A DNA stretch of 64,000 nucleotides from Roseitranquillus sp963776845 (lineage in GTDB: Bacteria; Pseudomonadota; Alphaproteobacteria; Rhodobacterales; Rhodobacteraceae): assembly GCA_963776845.1 (NCBI GenBank), contig CAVZOJ010000003.1, positions 496,001 to 560,000 on the forward strand, in the 5' to 3' direction. The translations under genes and the position numbers were made by a program. Below the pieces are notes generated by a model that was not told where the DNA came from, ran no database searches, and was given only the letters and a program-made list of their open reading frames with translations. Shown one piece after another: positions 16,770-25,338 of this stretch (positions are counted from its first letter, which is position 1; every line of letters begins with the position of its first letter).

Positions 16770-18347
16770 ATGCAACTATGGAAGGAAAATCAGAGCAAAG
16801 CGGCCTCGAAGGCCGTGATTTACGCGCGCGTTTCGTCCGCTAAGCAGCTCAAGAAGGGCGACGGGCTCGGAAGCCAGGAAACCCGCTGCCGCGAATTTGC
16901 AAGGTATAAGGGCTATGATGTCGTAGAAGTCTTTTCCGACGATATGTCGGGAAGCCTCACGACCCGGCCCGGCATGCACGAAATGCTGCGGTTCCTTCGC
17001 AGGCACCGGAAAGACCCGCACGTCGTCATCATCGATGATATCTCGCGCCTAGCGCGCGGACTTGATGCTCACCTCAAGCTGAGGCGCGATATCGACTCTG
17101 CGGGAGGCATTCTCCAAAGCCCGTCCATCGAGTTTGGTGAAGATTTGGACTCCCTGCTCGTGGAGAACATGCTGGCGTCGATGTCCCAACACCAGCGCCA
17201 AAAGAACGCCGAACAAACGGTCAACAGAATGCGCTCGCGCGTTTTGAACGGATATTGCGTGCTCAGCAGGCCTCCAAAGGGCTATCGCTATGAGACGCAC
17301 CCTGCGCACAAGAAAATCTTGGTGCGCGATGAGCCCGTTGCTTCGATCATTCAGGAAGCACTGGAGGGCTACGCATTCGGCAGATTCCAAACACAAGTAG
17401 AAGTTAAACGCTTTCTGGAGGCGCAGCCGCGTTATCCCAATGACCTTCCCGATGGCACTATCCGCAACCAACGAATCCATGATCTGCTCACCCAGCCGAT
17501 TTATGCTGGCATGATCTCTGCCCCAAATTGGAACATCCCGTTGCGCAAGGGTCAGCATGTGGGCCTGATCAGCTATGAGACGTTCCAGCGCATTCAGGAC
17601 CGCCTGCAAGGCAACGCCAAGGCTCCCGCCCGCAAGGATTTCAGCGAGGACTTTGTTCTGCGCGGCTTTGTGCTGTGCGATGATTGTAGCAAGCCGCTGA
17701 CAGCCAACTGGTCGAAGAGCAAGTCGGGTGTAAGACATCCGTACTACATCTGTCGAAACAAGGGCTGTCAGAGCGCCGGAAAATCGATCCGTAGGGACGA
17801 TCTCGAAGGTGACTTCGAGGCCCTTTTGAAGCGTCTCCAGCCGTCCAAGGGCCTGTACAAGCTCGCCAAGGCGATGTTCGATGATGTCTGGAAGCTGCGC
17901 AGTTCACAGGCCGACCAGGACGCAGCATCGCTCAAAAAAGATATCCACAAGATCGAGAAGCAGGTCGAAGGCCTGCTAGACCGCATCGTCGAAACCGACA
18001 ACATGAGTGTTGTCGGGCGCTACGAGCAGCGGATTTCGGGTCTGGAGGAACAAAAACTGCTCTTGGAAGAAAAGCTCACTTCTGCGGGCAAACCACGCTA
18101 CACCATGGAGGAGTCGTTCGAACACGCCCTCCAGTTTCTATCAAGTCCTTGGAATATATGGGAAAAGGCGGACTTGGTGTGGCGCAGGACGGTGCTCAGA
18201 TTGGCCTTTTTGGAGCCGGTTGCGTATAGCCGGAATCAAGGTCTTCGAACACCAAATACTGCCTTTCCCTTCAAGGTGTTAGAGGAAATTCAGTCCGGTG
18301 GAAGAGTTATGGCGCGCTGGGGAGGATTCGAACCCCCGACCCCTTGA
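16770..18347 (+). CDS. Large serine recombinase (integrase) adjoining tRNA-Arg
   Basis: 525-residue site-specific recombinase. The N-terminal resolvase domain shows YARVSSAKQ near residue 19, with the predicted catalytic serine, then DDISRLAR near 89. A recombinase domain and zinc-ribbon cysteines follow (CDDC and CRNKGC, about 299-330), then a coiled coil near 380-450. The last about 12 residues (ARWGGFEPPTP) are translated from the antisense of tRNA-Arg. This suggests the natural C-terminus was altered when the element integrated there. The recombinase is the likely integrase of the remnant to its left. Confidence 0.88.
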   Translation: MQLWKENQSKAASKAVIYARVSSAKQLKKGDGLGSQETRCREFARYKGYDVVEVFSDDMSGSLTTRPGMHEMLRFLRRHRKDPHVVIIDDISRLARGLDAHLKLRRDIDSAGGILQSPSIEFGEDLDSLLVENMLASMSQHQRQKNAEQTVNRMRSRVLNGYCVLSRPPKGYRYETHPAHKKILVRDEPVASIIQEALEGYAFGRFQTQVEVKRFLEAQPRYPNDLPDGTIRNQRIHDLLTQPIYAGMISAPNWNIPLRKGQHVGLISYETFQRIQDRLQGNAKAPARKDFSEDFVLRGFVLCDDCSKPLTANWSKSKSGVRHPYYICRNKGCQSAGKSIRRDDLEGDFEALLKRLQPSKGLYKLAKAMFDDVWKLRSSQADQDAASLKKDIHKIEKQVEGLLDRIVETDNMSVVGRYEQRISGLEEQKLLLEEKLTSAGKPRYTMEESFEHALQFLSSPWNIWEKADLVWRRTVLRLAFLEPVAYSRNQGLRTPNTAFPFKVLEEIQSGGRVMARWGGFEPPTP

Positions 18348-18386
18348 TTCGTAGTCAAGTACTCTATCCAACTGAGCTACCAGCGC
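18310..18386 (-). tRNA. tRNA-Arg(ACG)
   Basis: 77 bases including an encoded CCA. Acceptor stem GCGCTGG/CCAGCGC, anticodon stem CTTGA/TCAAG around loop CTACGAA, and T-arm GGGGGTTCGAATCCTCC are all present. The anticodon is ACG. The 3' end faces the serine recombinase, the usual geometry for an integration site. Confidence 0.97.
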
Positions 18387-18435
18387 GGGCCGGGGCCGGA
18401 GATACGCGTGGGAAAGGGACGATGCAAGGGGCGTT

Positions 18436-19834
18436 TTACTCCGCCGCCTGATCGACCAGCACGGTTCCCTTCGGTAACACGACGACGAACGTCGTGCCTG
18501 AAGGCCCGGTGCGAGCCAGTGACAGCCGGCCCCCGTGGCCACGCACCAGCTCGGCCGAGATCGCGAGACCGAGACCGGTACCCCCTTTCCGTGTTCCGCC
18601 CGAGAAGGCCGAGAACAGATGCTCCTGCGCCTTGGCCGGTAGCCCCGGGCCGTCATCAGAAATCGCAATGGTCCACGCCGCTTCCGTCTCCTCAGCCGCC
18701 ACGCGCACCTCGCCCTTCCGCCCCGCGGCCTCGATCGCCTGCCGGGCATTGCGCACGAGATTGGCCAGGACGCGATGGAGCTGGTCTGCGTCCGCACGCA
18801 GAGTGAAGCCGTTCGGAATCTCGGCCGACGAGGTCCACGTCGCTCTGCCCGGCGGCGAGGCGCTCGTTGTCGAGCACGTCGTTGACGATCTCGGACAAGA
18901 GAACCCGATTCAGCATCGGCGGAGGCTCCTCCGCCTTGCCGAATGCCAGCGTCGTCTCGCAGAGCGCCACCGCACGGCTGATCGATCGCACGAGCTTCGG
19001 AGCAAGGCGCCGCACCGACGGATCCTCGCTGGAATCCATTCGGTCTGCGAACAGCTGCGCCGAGGCGAGGATATTGCGCAGGTCATGGCTGACCTTGGCA
19101 ACCGCCGCGCCAAGCTGGGCGAGACGCTCCTTCTGGCGAAGCGAGCCGGTTAGCTGGGTCTGGAGAGCGCGCAACGCCGTCTCTGCCTCGCGCAGCTCGG
19201 TGACATCGGCCTTCGGCTCGATGATGCGGCGCGCGTCCTCGGGCGCTTCGGCGTAGCTGATCATCGCGTCGATAACGCCCTTGATCGGCTTCACCAGCAC
19301 GCGCCTGACGGCCAGGAAAAGGAGCAAGGCTGTGAAGACCGAGATAACGGCCGACAATGCGAGGATTCGCAGTCCATAGGCGATCATCGCGTCGCGCAGC
19401 GGCTCCGTCGGCATGGTGACCTCGATCGACAGGCCCGCCTCGCGCACCGGGTCGCCGATGACGCGAATGATCCGCGGTTCGGGGTCGGCGAGTCGCATCA
19501 GTGCATCGCGGATCAATCGCAGCGGGCCGGCATGTCGGAGGTCGTAGGTGGCGTAGAGGTTGCCAGGGACAGTCGAGGACAGCGCAAGCTCGCGCATGTC
19601 GTTGCGGCGGAGAACGACGTTGTAGACCTCGGCCGTCTCGAGCAACTCGCGTTCAACCGCCTCGTCGATCATGTCGTCGGCAGGCACCGCCAGCGCCGCG
19701 ATCTGGGCGCGCTCCAGCCGGGACAACAGATAGTCCTCGCGATACCGCGCCACCGAGGGGACGAAGATCAGCACCTCCGCCAGCATCACGAAGAGGGTCG
19801 TGAGGACGAGGAAGCGACCGGAGAGCGAGTTCAT
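18436..19834 (-). CDS. Sensor histidine kinase with an apparent +1 frameshift
   Basis: About 466 residues over two frames. The N-terminal membrane segment is near residue 8-28, then a periplasmic sensor region and a second membrane segment near 160-185. The phosphoacceptor box KVSHDLRNILASAQ is near 253. The frame shifts near 18821-18829 and resumes with EIPNGFTLRADADQLHRVLA, the N box (LVRNARQAIEAAG) and the G boxes DDGPGLP and GGTGLGLAI. Total length is 3n+1, so one base is extra. No response regulator is adjacent. The signal is unknown. Confidence 0.85.
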
Positions 19835-19852
19835 CGGGTGACAAAGACCCCA

Positions 19853-21268
19853 TCAAGGCACGAGCCGCTGCACGAGGCGGACGACCCGCTTAAGCTTAGG
19901 ATTATCAAATAGCTTGGGGGAGAAATAGGCCCCCGCCACCCGCTTGTTGAGCTCCGAGAGTGTCGGATAGGGCGCAACCATGTCGGTCACGGCCTGGATC
20001 TTCAGCCCGTTCGCGATCACGAGGCTCCACAGGCCGATCAGCTCCCCCGCCTGCGCGCCGACGATCGAGGCACCGATGGGCTTGCCGCCCACGACCATGA
20101 CCTTGATGAGTCCCGTCGTCTTGCGCTCTGTCTGGGCGCGGTCGTTTTCGGCGTAGTCGAAACGCGCGACGGTCAGGCGATTTCCGTGCTTCTTGCGCGC
20201 GTCGGCCTCGGTCATGCCGACGTGGGCGATCTCGGGGTCGGTGTAGGTGACCCACGGAATGTGGTCCTGCCGAGCCTTCGACCGGAGTCCGAACAGGATT
20301 GGACGGATCACAACGCTCGCATGATAGCTTGCGACGTGCGTGAATTGCAGGCGCCGCGCCGCATCGCCGACGGCGTAGATACGCCGGTTCGTCGACCGCA
20401 GATCGTCGCCCACCTCGAGGCCCCTGCCGTCATAGGAGACCCCGGCGGCGTCGAGACCGAGATCCTCGACGTTTGCCGCACGGCCGACCGCGACCAGCAG
20501 ATGCGATCCTGTCCACTTGTCGGCGTCGGTGCTGACCCTCAGACCGCCGTCGACGCTGTCGACCCTCTGGACGGCGGCGTTCTCGACGACCTCGACCCCC
20601 TCCTCGCGCAATTGGTCGAGGGCGATCGCTGCGAGTTCAGGATCGTCCTTTCCCAGCGCCCGCGCCGCCTCGATCACCGTCACGCGGGAGCCCAAGCGCT
20701 GGTGCGCCTGCGCCAGCTCCAGCCCGATCGGCCCGCCGCCGATGACGATCAGGTGCTCCGGCCGCTCGCGCAGGTCGAAGATCGTCTCGTTGGTCAGATA
20801 GCCGACCTCGGCGAGGCCGGGAATCGCGGGAATGAACGGCCGCGAGCCGGTCGCGACCACGAACCTCCGCGCCTTGATGCGCATCTGGCCAGCCTCGACC
20901 TCGCGCTCGCTGACAAAGCGGGCATGTTCGCGGATGACGTGAACACCAAGTCCCTCGAACCTTTCCTGGCTGTCGACCGGAGCGATCGTCTCGATGACGC
21001 TTCGGACGTGCTCCATCGCCGCGGCGTAATCGACATGTGGCTCCACAGGGGTGATGCCAAACGCGCCGGTGTGCGACTGCGACCAGGCGGCCTTGGACGC
21101 CGCAATCAGCGACTTCGATGGGACGCAGCCGTAGTTGAGGCAGTCTCCGCCCATCTTGCCCGCTTCGATCAGCACGACCTTCGCGCCCATCTGGACTGCC
21201 CCCGCGGCGACGGAGAGTCCGCCAGATCCGGCACCGATCACGCAGACGTCGGTCTCGATCGTTTTCAT
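19853..21268 (-). CDS. FAD-dependent pyridine nucleotide-disulfide oxidoreductase (mercuric reductase-like)
   Basis: 471 residues. FAD-binding GAGSGG near residue 12, the redox-active CLNYGCVPSK near 43-52 and the NAD(P)-binding GGGPIGLELA near 175 are all visible, with a C-terminal dimerisation domain (YTDPEIAHVG). The N-terminal metal-binding domain of true MerA is missing, and the last residues lack a vicinal Cys pair. The substrate is therefore uncertain, and it may be dihydrolipoamide dehydrogenase-like. Start MKTIETDVCVIG overlaps the stop of the upstream TVP38 gene by one base, so the two are coupled. Confidence 0.88.
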   Translation of the reverse strand: MKTIETDVCVIGAGSGGLSVAAGAVQMGAKVVLIEAGKMGGDCLNYGCVPSKSLIAASKAAWSQSHTGAFGITPVEPHVDYAAAMEHVRSVIETIAPVDSQERFEGLGVHVIREHARFVSEREVEAGQMRIKARRFVVATGSRPFIPAIPGLAEVGYLTNETIFDLRERPEHLIVIGGGPIGLELAQAHQRLGSRVTVIEAARALGKDDPELAAIALDQLREEGVEVVENAAVQRVDSVDGGLRVSTDADKWTGSHLLVAVGRAANVEDLGLDAAGVSYDGRGLEVGDDLRSTNRRIYAVGDAARRLQFTHVASYHASVVIRPILFGLRSKARQDHIPWVTYTDPEIAHVGMTEADARKKHGNRLTVARFDYAENDRAQTERKTTGLIKVMVVGGKPIGASIVGAQAGELIGLWSLVIANGLKIQAVTDMVAPYPTLSELNKRVAGAYFSPKLFDNPKLKRVVRLVQRLVP

Positions 21269-22002
21269 CAGAGGCCTTTCCGGCCGCGGACGGCCTTGAG
21301 CAGGATCGGAAGCGCAGCCAGGGCACAAAGGCCGAGGAGCGGCAGGAGGATGTGCGGCTCGAAGATGAGCCCGAGATCGGGCGTCTCGCCCCGCGCGAAA
21401 ACCTCGCCGAGGCCGGAGCCGACCGACGTATAAACCAGAGCTCCGGGAATGATCCCGATGAAGGTCGAGACGACATAGCGAGAGAGCGGGACGCCGACGA
21501 GCGCTGGAACGACGTTGGCCACGAAGAACGGCACGGCCGGCACGAGGCGGATCAGGAACAGCATTGACCACTGGTTCTCGTCGATGCCGGTCTTGATCCT
21601 GCGGACAAGACCCTCGCCTGCGTCCATGCGCGCTGCCAGCCTGTCGCCGGCACCCCAGCGCGCGGCGAGAAAGATCACCGTCGCCCCGGCCGTCGCTGCA
21701 AGCACATTGAAGAGCGTGCCGGGGAAGATGCCGAAGAGAAATCCGCCTGTCAGCGTAGCGATCGTTGCGCCGGGGAGGGAGAAGGCCACCACAAGAGCGT
21801 ATGCCGCGACGAATGCCGCCGTCGTCAGGATGAAGTTGGCGTCGCGAAAGGAGAGTAAAGCATCGCGGTTGCGCGAGAGCGCCTCGAACGACAGGTCGTC
21901 GCGAAACGCGAACGCACCGACGATGGCAACGCCGACGATGATCAAGATCGGAAGGCGGCGGAGCAGTAACGTTCTCTCGGGCACATCGGTCGTGTCGTCC
22001 AT
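21268..22002 (-). CDS. TVP38/TMEM64-family (DedA-like) membrane protein
   Basis: 244 residues from MDDTTDVPERTLLLRRLP. Five or six hydrophobic segments surround the family motif region FSLPGATIATLTGGFLFGIF and the second half FLIRLVPAVPFFVANVVPAL. The pairing with an FAD oxidoreductase of this type recurs in many bacteria, but the joint function is not established. Divergent from rpmH across 255 bases that should hold both promoters. Confidence 0.85.
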   Translation of the reverse strand: MDDTTDVPERTLLLRRLPILIIVGVAIVGAFAFRDDLSFEALSRNRDALLSFRDANFILTTAAFVAAYALVVAFSLPGATIATLTGGFLFGIFPGTLFNVLAATAGATVIFLAARWGAGDRLAARMDAGEGLVRRIKTGIDENQWSMLFLIRLVPAVPFFVANVVPALVGVPLSRYVVSTFIGIIPGALVYTSVGSGLGEVFARGETPDLGLIFEPHILLPLLGLCALAALPILLKAVRGRKGL

Positions 22003-22256
22003 CTCTACACTCTCGGGAAAGCGGCTTGTGGGCTGCAACATGCTGCCTTGGGCCGCACTAGGCATAGGTGCATCACGTCGCGTTGATGCGTCGCGACGCA
22101 AACGGCGCGAACGGACAGGGAATGTGTCATCCCGCCGCGATCCTGGCACCGATGGCTGTAACACTGGCGCGGCAGTTGACAGGTCCAGGACGCCGCATTA
22201 AACGCATCGCTTTCCGGAGGCGGGCGCCTCGCGGCGAGCACGAGACGGAGACGAAG

Positions 22257-22394
22257 ATGACGAAGCGGACCTTCCAGCCCAGCAACACGGTGCGAAAGCG
22301 CCGTCACGGCTTTCGCGCACGCATGGCCACCAAGGCGGGACGCAACATCATCAACGCGCGCCGCGCGCGCGGCCGCAAGAGCCTGAGCGCCTGA
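22257..22394 (+). CDS. rpmH: 50S ribosomal protein L34
   Basis: L34 (45 residues) from MTKRTFQPSNTVRKRRHGF to RARGRKSLSA, with the family RMATKAGRNIINARRA box. It heads the conserved rpmH-rnpA-yidD cluster. The start is fixed by family length and by GAGACGAAG upstream. Confidence 0.97.
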   Translation: MTKRTFQPSNTVRKRRHGFRARMATKAGRNIINARRARGRKSLSA

Positions 22395-22780
22395 GCCTCG
22401 GGCTCGTACAGCCGACGACGGAACGTCCACAAAACGCGATCGTAACCCTGCGCCAGCGGGCCGATTTCGTTCGCGCATCGCACGCCCGCCGACAGCGCAC
22501 GCCCGGCTTCAATCTGCAGGCCCGCGCCCGCGCCGACAGCGAGGCCGAAGCCGGCGTCATTCGGCTTGGCTTCACTTGCTCGCGCAAGGTCGGCAACGCC
22601 GTCGCGCGAAACCGCGCCAAGCGCCGGTTGCGGGAAGCTGCGCGCGAGGTGCTGCCGCATGCCGGGCGGCCCGGCTGGGACTACGTCCTCATCGGCCGCC
22701 GCGACGACACCGCCAACCGAGCCTTCGATCTGCTGCTCGACGATCTGCGGCAGGCCCTCGTCCGAGTTCACGGCGGGTGA
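22391..22780 (+). CDS. rnpA: Ribonuclease P protein component, start codon not canonical
   Basis: RnpA is the protein subunit of RNase P, which matures tRNA 5' ends. The frame shows LRQRADFVRASHARRQRTPG, then LGFTCSRKVGNAVARNRAKR, the RNR signature, and REAAREVLP. In this frame no ATG, GTG or TTG exists between the stop at 22199 and the conserved N-terminus. The start given is a CTG that overlaps the rpmH stop (CTGA). An AUC at 22439 or a sequence error are alternatives. The stop overlaps the yidD start as GTGA. Confidence 0.8.
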   Translation: MSLGLVQPTTERPQNAIVTLRQRADFVRASHARRQRTPGFNLQARARADSEAEAGVIRLGFTCSRKVGNAVARNRAKRRLREAAREVLPHAGRPGWDYVLIGRRDDTANRAFDLLLDDLRQALVRVHGG

Positions 22781-22998
22781 CCGCGGCGGCCTGGCTGCTC
22801 TCCCTGCCGATCCGGGGGTATCGGCTGCTCCTGTCGCCGTGGGTCGGGCACTCCTGCCGCTTCCAGCCCACCTGCTCGGCCTATGCACTGGAGGCGCTGC
22901 GGCGTCATGGTGCGGTCCGCGGCGGCTGGCTGACGCTCCGGCGCGTGGCCAGGTGTCATCCCTTGGGCGGTTCGGGCATCGACGAGGTGCCGGACTGA
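22777..22998 (+). CDS. yidD: Membrane protein insertion efficiency factor YidD
   Basis: 73 residues with the family sequence IRGYRLLLSPWVGHSCRF followed by QPTCSAYALEALRRHG and the C-terminal CHPLGGSGIDEVP. YidD helps YidC insert membrane proteins. The start is GTG overlapping the rnpA stop. yidC itself lies 2.3 kb downstream, separated by three inserted genes. Confidence 0.93.
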   Translation: MTAAAWLLSLPIRGYRLLLSPWVGHSCRFQPTCSAYALEALRRHGAVRGGWLTLRRVARCHPLGGSGIDEVPD

Positions 22999-23552
22999 CG
23001 GTCGGGTAGCGTGAAGGCTAGCCGCCCTTTGAGGGCCATATCATCAAGCTTGGCATACCTCCGCGAGCTTGGACGGGCATAGGGCCGCGCTCCGAAGATC
23101 CGCAGGGCCAGATAGATGGCCCAGCGCCGCCAGCGCGCCACCTCGGCCGCCTCCATCGCGCGCAGCATCATCCGATCTGCGAAAAGCCTGTCCCTGGCAC
23201 GGACGCCGCGGCCGGGCACATCCTGCCAAGCCAAGTAGAGGTAGTCGTGGATGATCGCCGCCTCGAGCCATGGCCCTACGCGGCCGACGAAGATGCGGAA
23301 AGCGCGCGGCACGCTCGTGAGGTCGGTGATCAGCCCACGCGGCACCGTCAGGCGGCGCCACTCCTGCCCGTCGATCTCGAAGTCTGCCTCGAACGGATGC
23401 TGCAGGATGTAGTCTCCATCCTCGCCCAACCGCTCGCGCACGACGTTGAGCGGTCTGATCAGGCTGAGGGCCGAACGATAGGCGAAACTCGTGATCTCAA
23501 TCCAGTCGTCGGGATAGGGATTGGCTGGCCAGTGGGGATGGTTGTGCCGCAT
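22956..23552 (-). CDS. DUF1353-family protein
   Basis: 198 residues, convergent with yidD and overlapping its 3' end by 43 bases. The middle shows GLITDLTSVPRAFRIFVGRVG followed by AAIIHDYLYLAW, the DUF1353 pattern with conserved D, H and D residues. DUF1353 proteins are frequent in phage and plasmid genomes, and the function is unknown. It is oriented against the flanking genes. Confidence 0.75.
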   Translation of the reverse strand: MRHNHPHWPANPYPDDWIEITSFAYRSALSLIRPLNVVRERLGEDGDYILQHPFEADFEIDGQEWRRLTVPRGLITDLTSVPRAFRIFVGRVGPWLEAAIIHDYLYLAWQDVPGRGVRARDRLFADRMMLRAMEAAEVARWRRWAIYLALRIFGARPYARPSSRRYAKLDDMALKGRLAFTLPDRQSGTSSMPEPPKG

Positions 23553-23589
23553 CTACTCCTCCCCACCGATCCGCGCTAAAGGCGGGTGC

Positions 23590-24438
23590 ATGCAAGAAAC
23601 GACCGAAATCCACCCGCTGTTTCAAGGCGCGCCGGAGACCACCTCGTTCCGGAAGCTGCGCAAGAGGATCGTCCGCGAGGTGCGCGAGGCGATCACCCAG
23701 TACGGCATGGTGCGCGAAGGCGACCGCTGGCTGGTCTGCCTTTCCGGCGGCAAGGACAGCTACACGCTTCTGGCGGCCCTGACGGAGCTGAAGTGGCGCG
23801 GCCTCCTGCCCGTCGACCTGCTCGCGTGCAACCTCGACCAGGGCCAGCCCGGCTTTCCGGCCACCATCCTGCCGGAGTTCCTTGCGCGGATGGGCGTGCC
23901 GCACCGGATCGAGTACCGAGACACCTATTCGGTCGTCATGCAGAAGTCGCAGGGCCGCACCCTCTGCGCCCTGTGCTCGCGCCTGCGCCGCGGCCACCTC
24001 TATCGCATCGCGCGCGAGGAGCGATGTCAGGCCGTGGTACTGGGTCATCACCGCGACGATATCCTCGAGACCTTCTTTCTCAACCTGTTCCACGGGTCGC
24101 GGCTCGCTGCGATGCCGCCCAAGCTCTTGAACGACGATAGTGACCTGTTGGTGCTGCGCCCACTCGCGCACGTGGCAGAGGCGGACTGCGAGACGTTCGC
24201 CCGGGCGATGGAATACCCGATCATCCCCTGCGATCTCTGCGGCAGCCAAGACGGTCTGCAAAGGCAGCAGATCAAGGCGATGCTCGACGAATGGGAGCGG
24301 CGCAACCCGGGGCGCCGGCAGAAGCTCTTCCGCGCGCTCGCGAATGCTCGGCCCTCGCATCTTCTCGACCCGGCGCTATTCGACTTCGCCTCGCTACTTC
24401 CTACTCGCGTCGGCGACGCACCCAACCCCGCGCATTAA
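23590..24438 (+). CDS. ttcA: tRNA 2-thiocytidine(32) synthetase TtcA
   Basis: ATP- and iron-sulfur-dependent enzyme that thiolates C32 of certain tRNAs. The PP-loop CLSGGKDSYT is near residue 54. The CALC pair near 126 and a later CDLC near 217 should bind the cluster. Start MQETTEIHPLF is preferred over an upstream in-frame ATG at 23521, which would overlap the divergent DUF1353 gene. Length 282 is close to family norm. Confidence 0.92.
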   Translation: MQETTEIHPLFQGAPETTSFRKLRKRIVREVREAITQYGMVREGDRWLVCLSGGKDSYTLLAALTELKWRGLLPVDLLACNLDQGQPGFPATILPEFLARMGVPHRIEYRDTYSVVMQKSQGRTLCALCSRLRRGHLYRIAREERCQAVVLGHHRDDILETFFLNLFHGSRLAAMPPKLLNDDSDLLVLRPLAHVAEADCETFARAMEYPIIPCDLCGSQDGLQRQQIKAMLDEWERRNPGRRQKLFRALANARPSHLLDPALFDFASLLPTRVGDAPNPAH

Positions 24439-24467
24439 CGCTTCGCTTATCGTCGTACGGTATCTGC

Positions 24468-25259
24468 ATGCAACGCCGGAGCGCACCGGCGAGTATGTAT
24501 CGAGTGAGGGCCAGCGGCGTGTCAAATCCCCTTCGCAAATCGAGCCCCAGCGCATCTCGCGCGCGAGGGGACGCAGCGCTGATCGCGCTCCTGTCGCTTT
24601 TCGCAGGGGTGGCAATGGAAGCCGCGTTCGGATGGACGCTTGGGCTGCTGGCATGCGCCGTGCTTTCGGCGACGCTTGCCTTGGCGCTGCTGACCGACCG
24701 TGATTCAGGATGGGTATCGCGGGATCCGGTGACTGGGCTGCCCGATCGCACCGAGGCTTTGCGGCGTCTCGAGGCGCTCATGTCCCAGCCCTTGGGCCCT
24801 ATCCGACAGGGAGCGCTCCTCGTGGTTCGATGCGAGACCAACGGCGCAGCGCTGCTTGGCACGATCCGGATCCAGATCGCGCTCCGCCTTGCACGCGCGC
24901 TTCGAAAGGGCGATCGGATTGTCCTGCTTGGCGATGACGAACTTGGTGCAATCATCGCCCCGGCCCAAGGGATCGAAGCCCGCTCTGTACGGTCGATCCT
25001 CGACCGCATCGCGGAGAGCCTCAGAAAGCCGATCGAGGTCGACGGCACGTCCCACGTACTCACGTTCTACCTCGGCGCCTGCTTGCAGCGAGACGCGCCG
25101 GGAGGACATGCGGACGCCTGGCTTGAAGCCGCTGAAAGCGCAACCATGCTCGCGCGCGACCTTGGCGAGCCATGCTTATTCTGGTCCGCTAGCGCCTATC
25201 ACGGCGGCTGGTCTGTCGATCAGGATCATAGCGAGGATCTCCGCCGCAGGAGCGCCTGA
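24468..25259 (+). CDS. Membrane-anchored protein with a degenerate GGDEF domain
   Basis: 263 residues from MQRRSAPASMYRV. An alternative ATG lies nine codons later. Two hydrophobic helices at about 35-75 precede a domain with RDPVTGLPDRTEALRRLEAL, which is the start of GGDEF domains. The active-site loop reads GDDEL instead of GGDEF, so cyclase activity is doubtful. It may bind nucleotide or act as a scaffold. It lies between ttcA and yidC, 29 bases after ttcA. Confidence 0.7.
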   Translation: MQRRSAPASMYRVRASGVSNPLRKSSPSASRARGDAALIALLSLFAGVAMEAAFGWTLGLLACAVLSATLALALLTDRDSGWVSRDPVTGLPDRTEALRRLEALMSQPLGPIRQGALLVVRCETNGAALLGTIRIQIALRLARALRKGDRIVLLGDDELGAIIAPAQGIEARSVRSILDRIAESLRKPIEVDGTSHVLTFYLGACLQRDAPGGHADAWLEAAESATMLARDLGEPCLFWSASAYHGGWSVDQDHSEDLRRRSA

Positions 25260-25338
25260 GACCTTCCGCCCTTGACCTTTGACGGCTTGACCTGTTGAAC
25301 CCCGCTGTTTCCCGATAATCGGCAGGCGGTGGGCCTTC

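Noticed and set aside
18310..18347. GFEPPTP as a functional recombinase tail motif
   Set aside because: It is the antisense translation of the conserved tRNA T-arm, so it reflects location rather than protein function.
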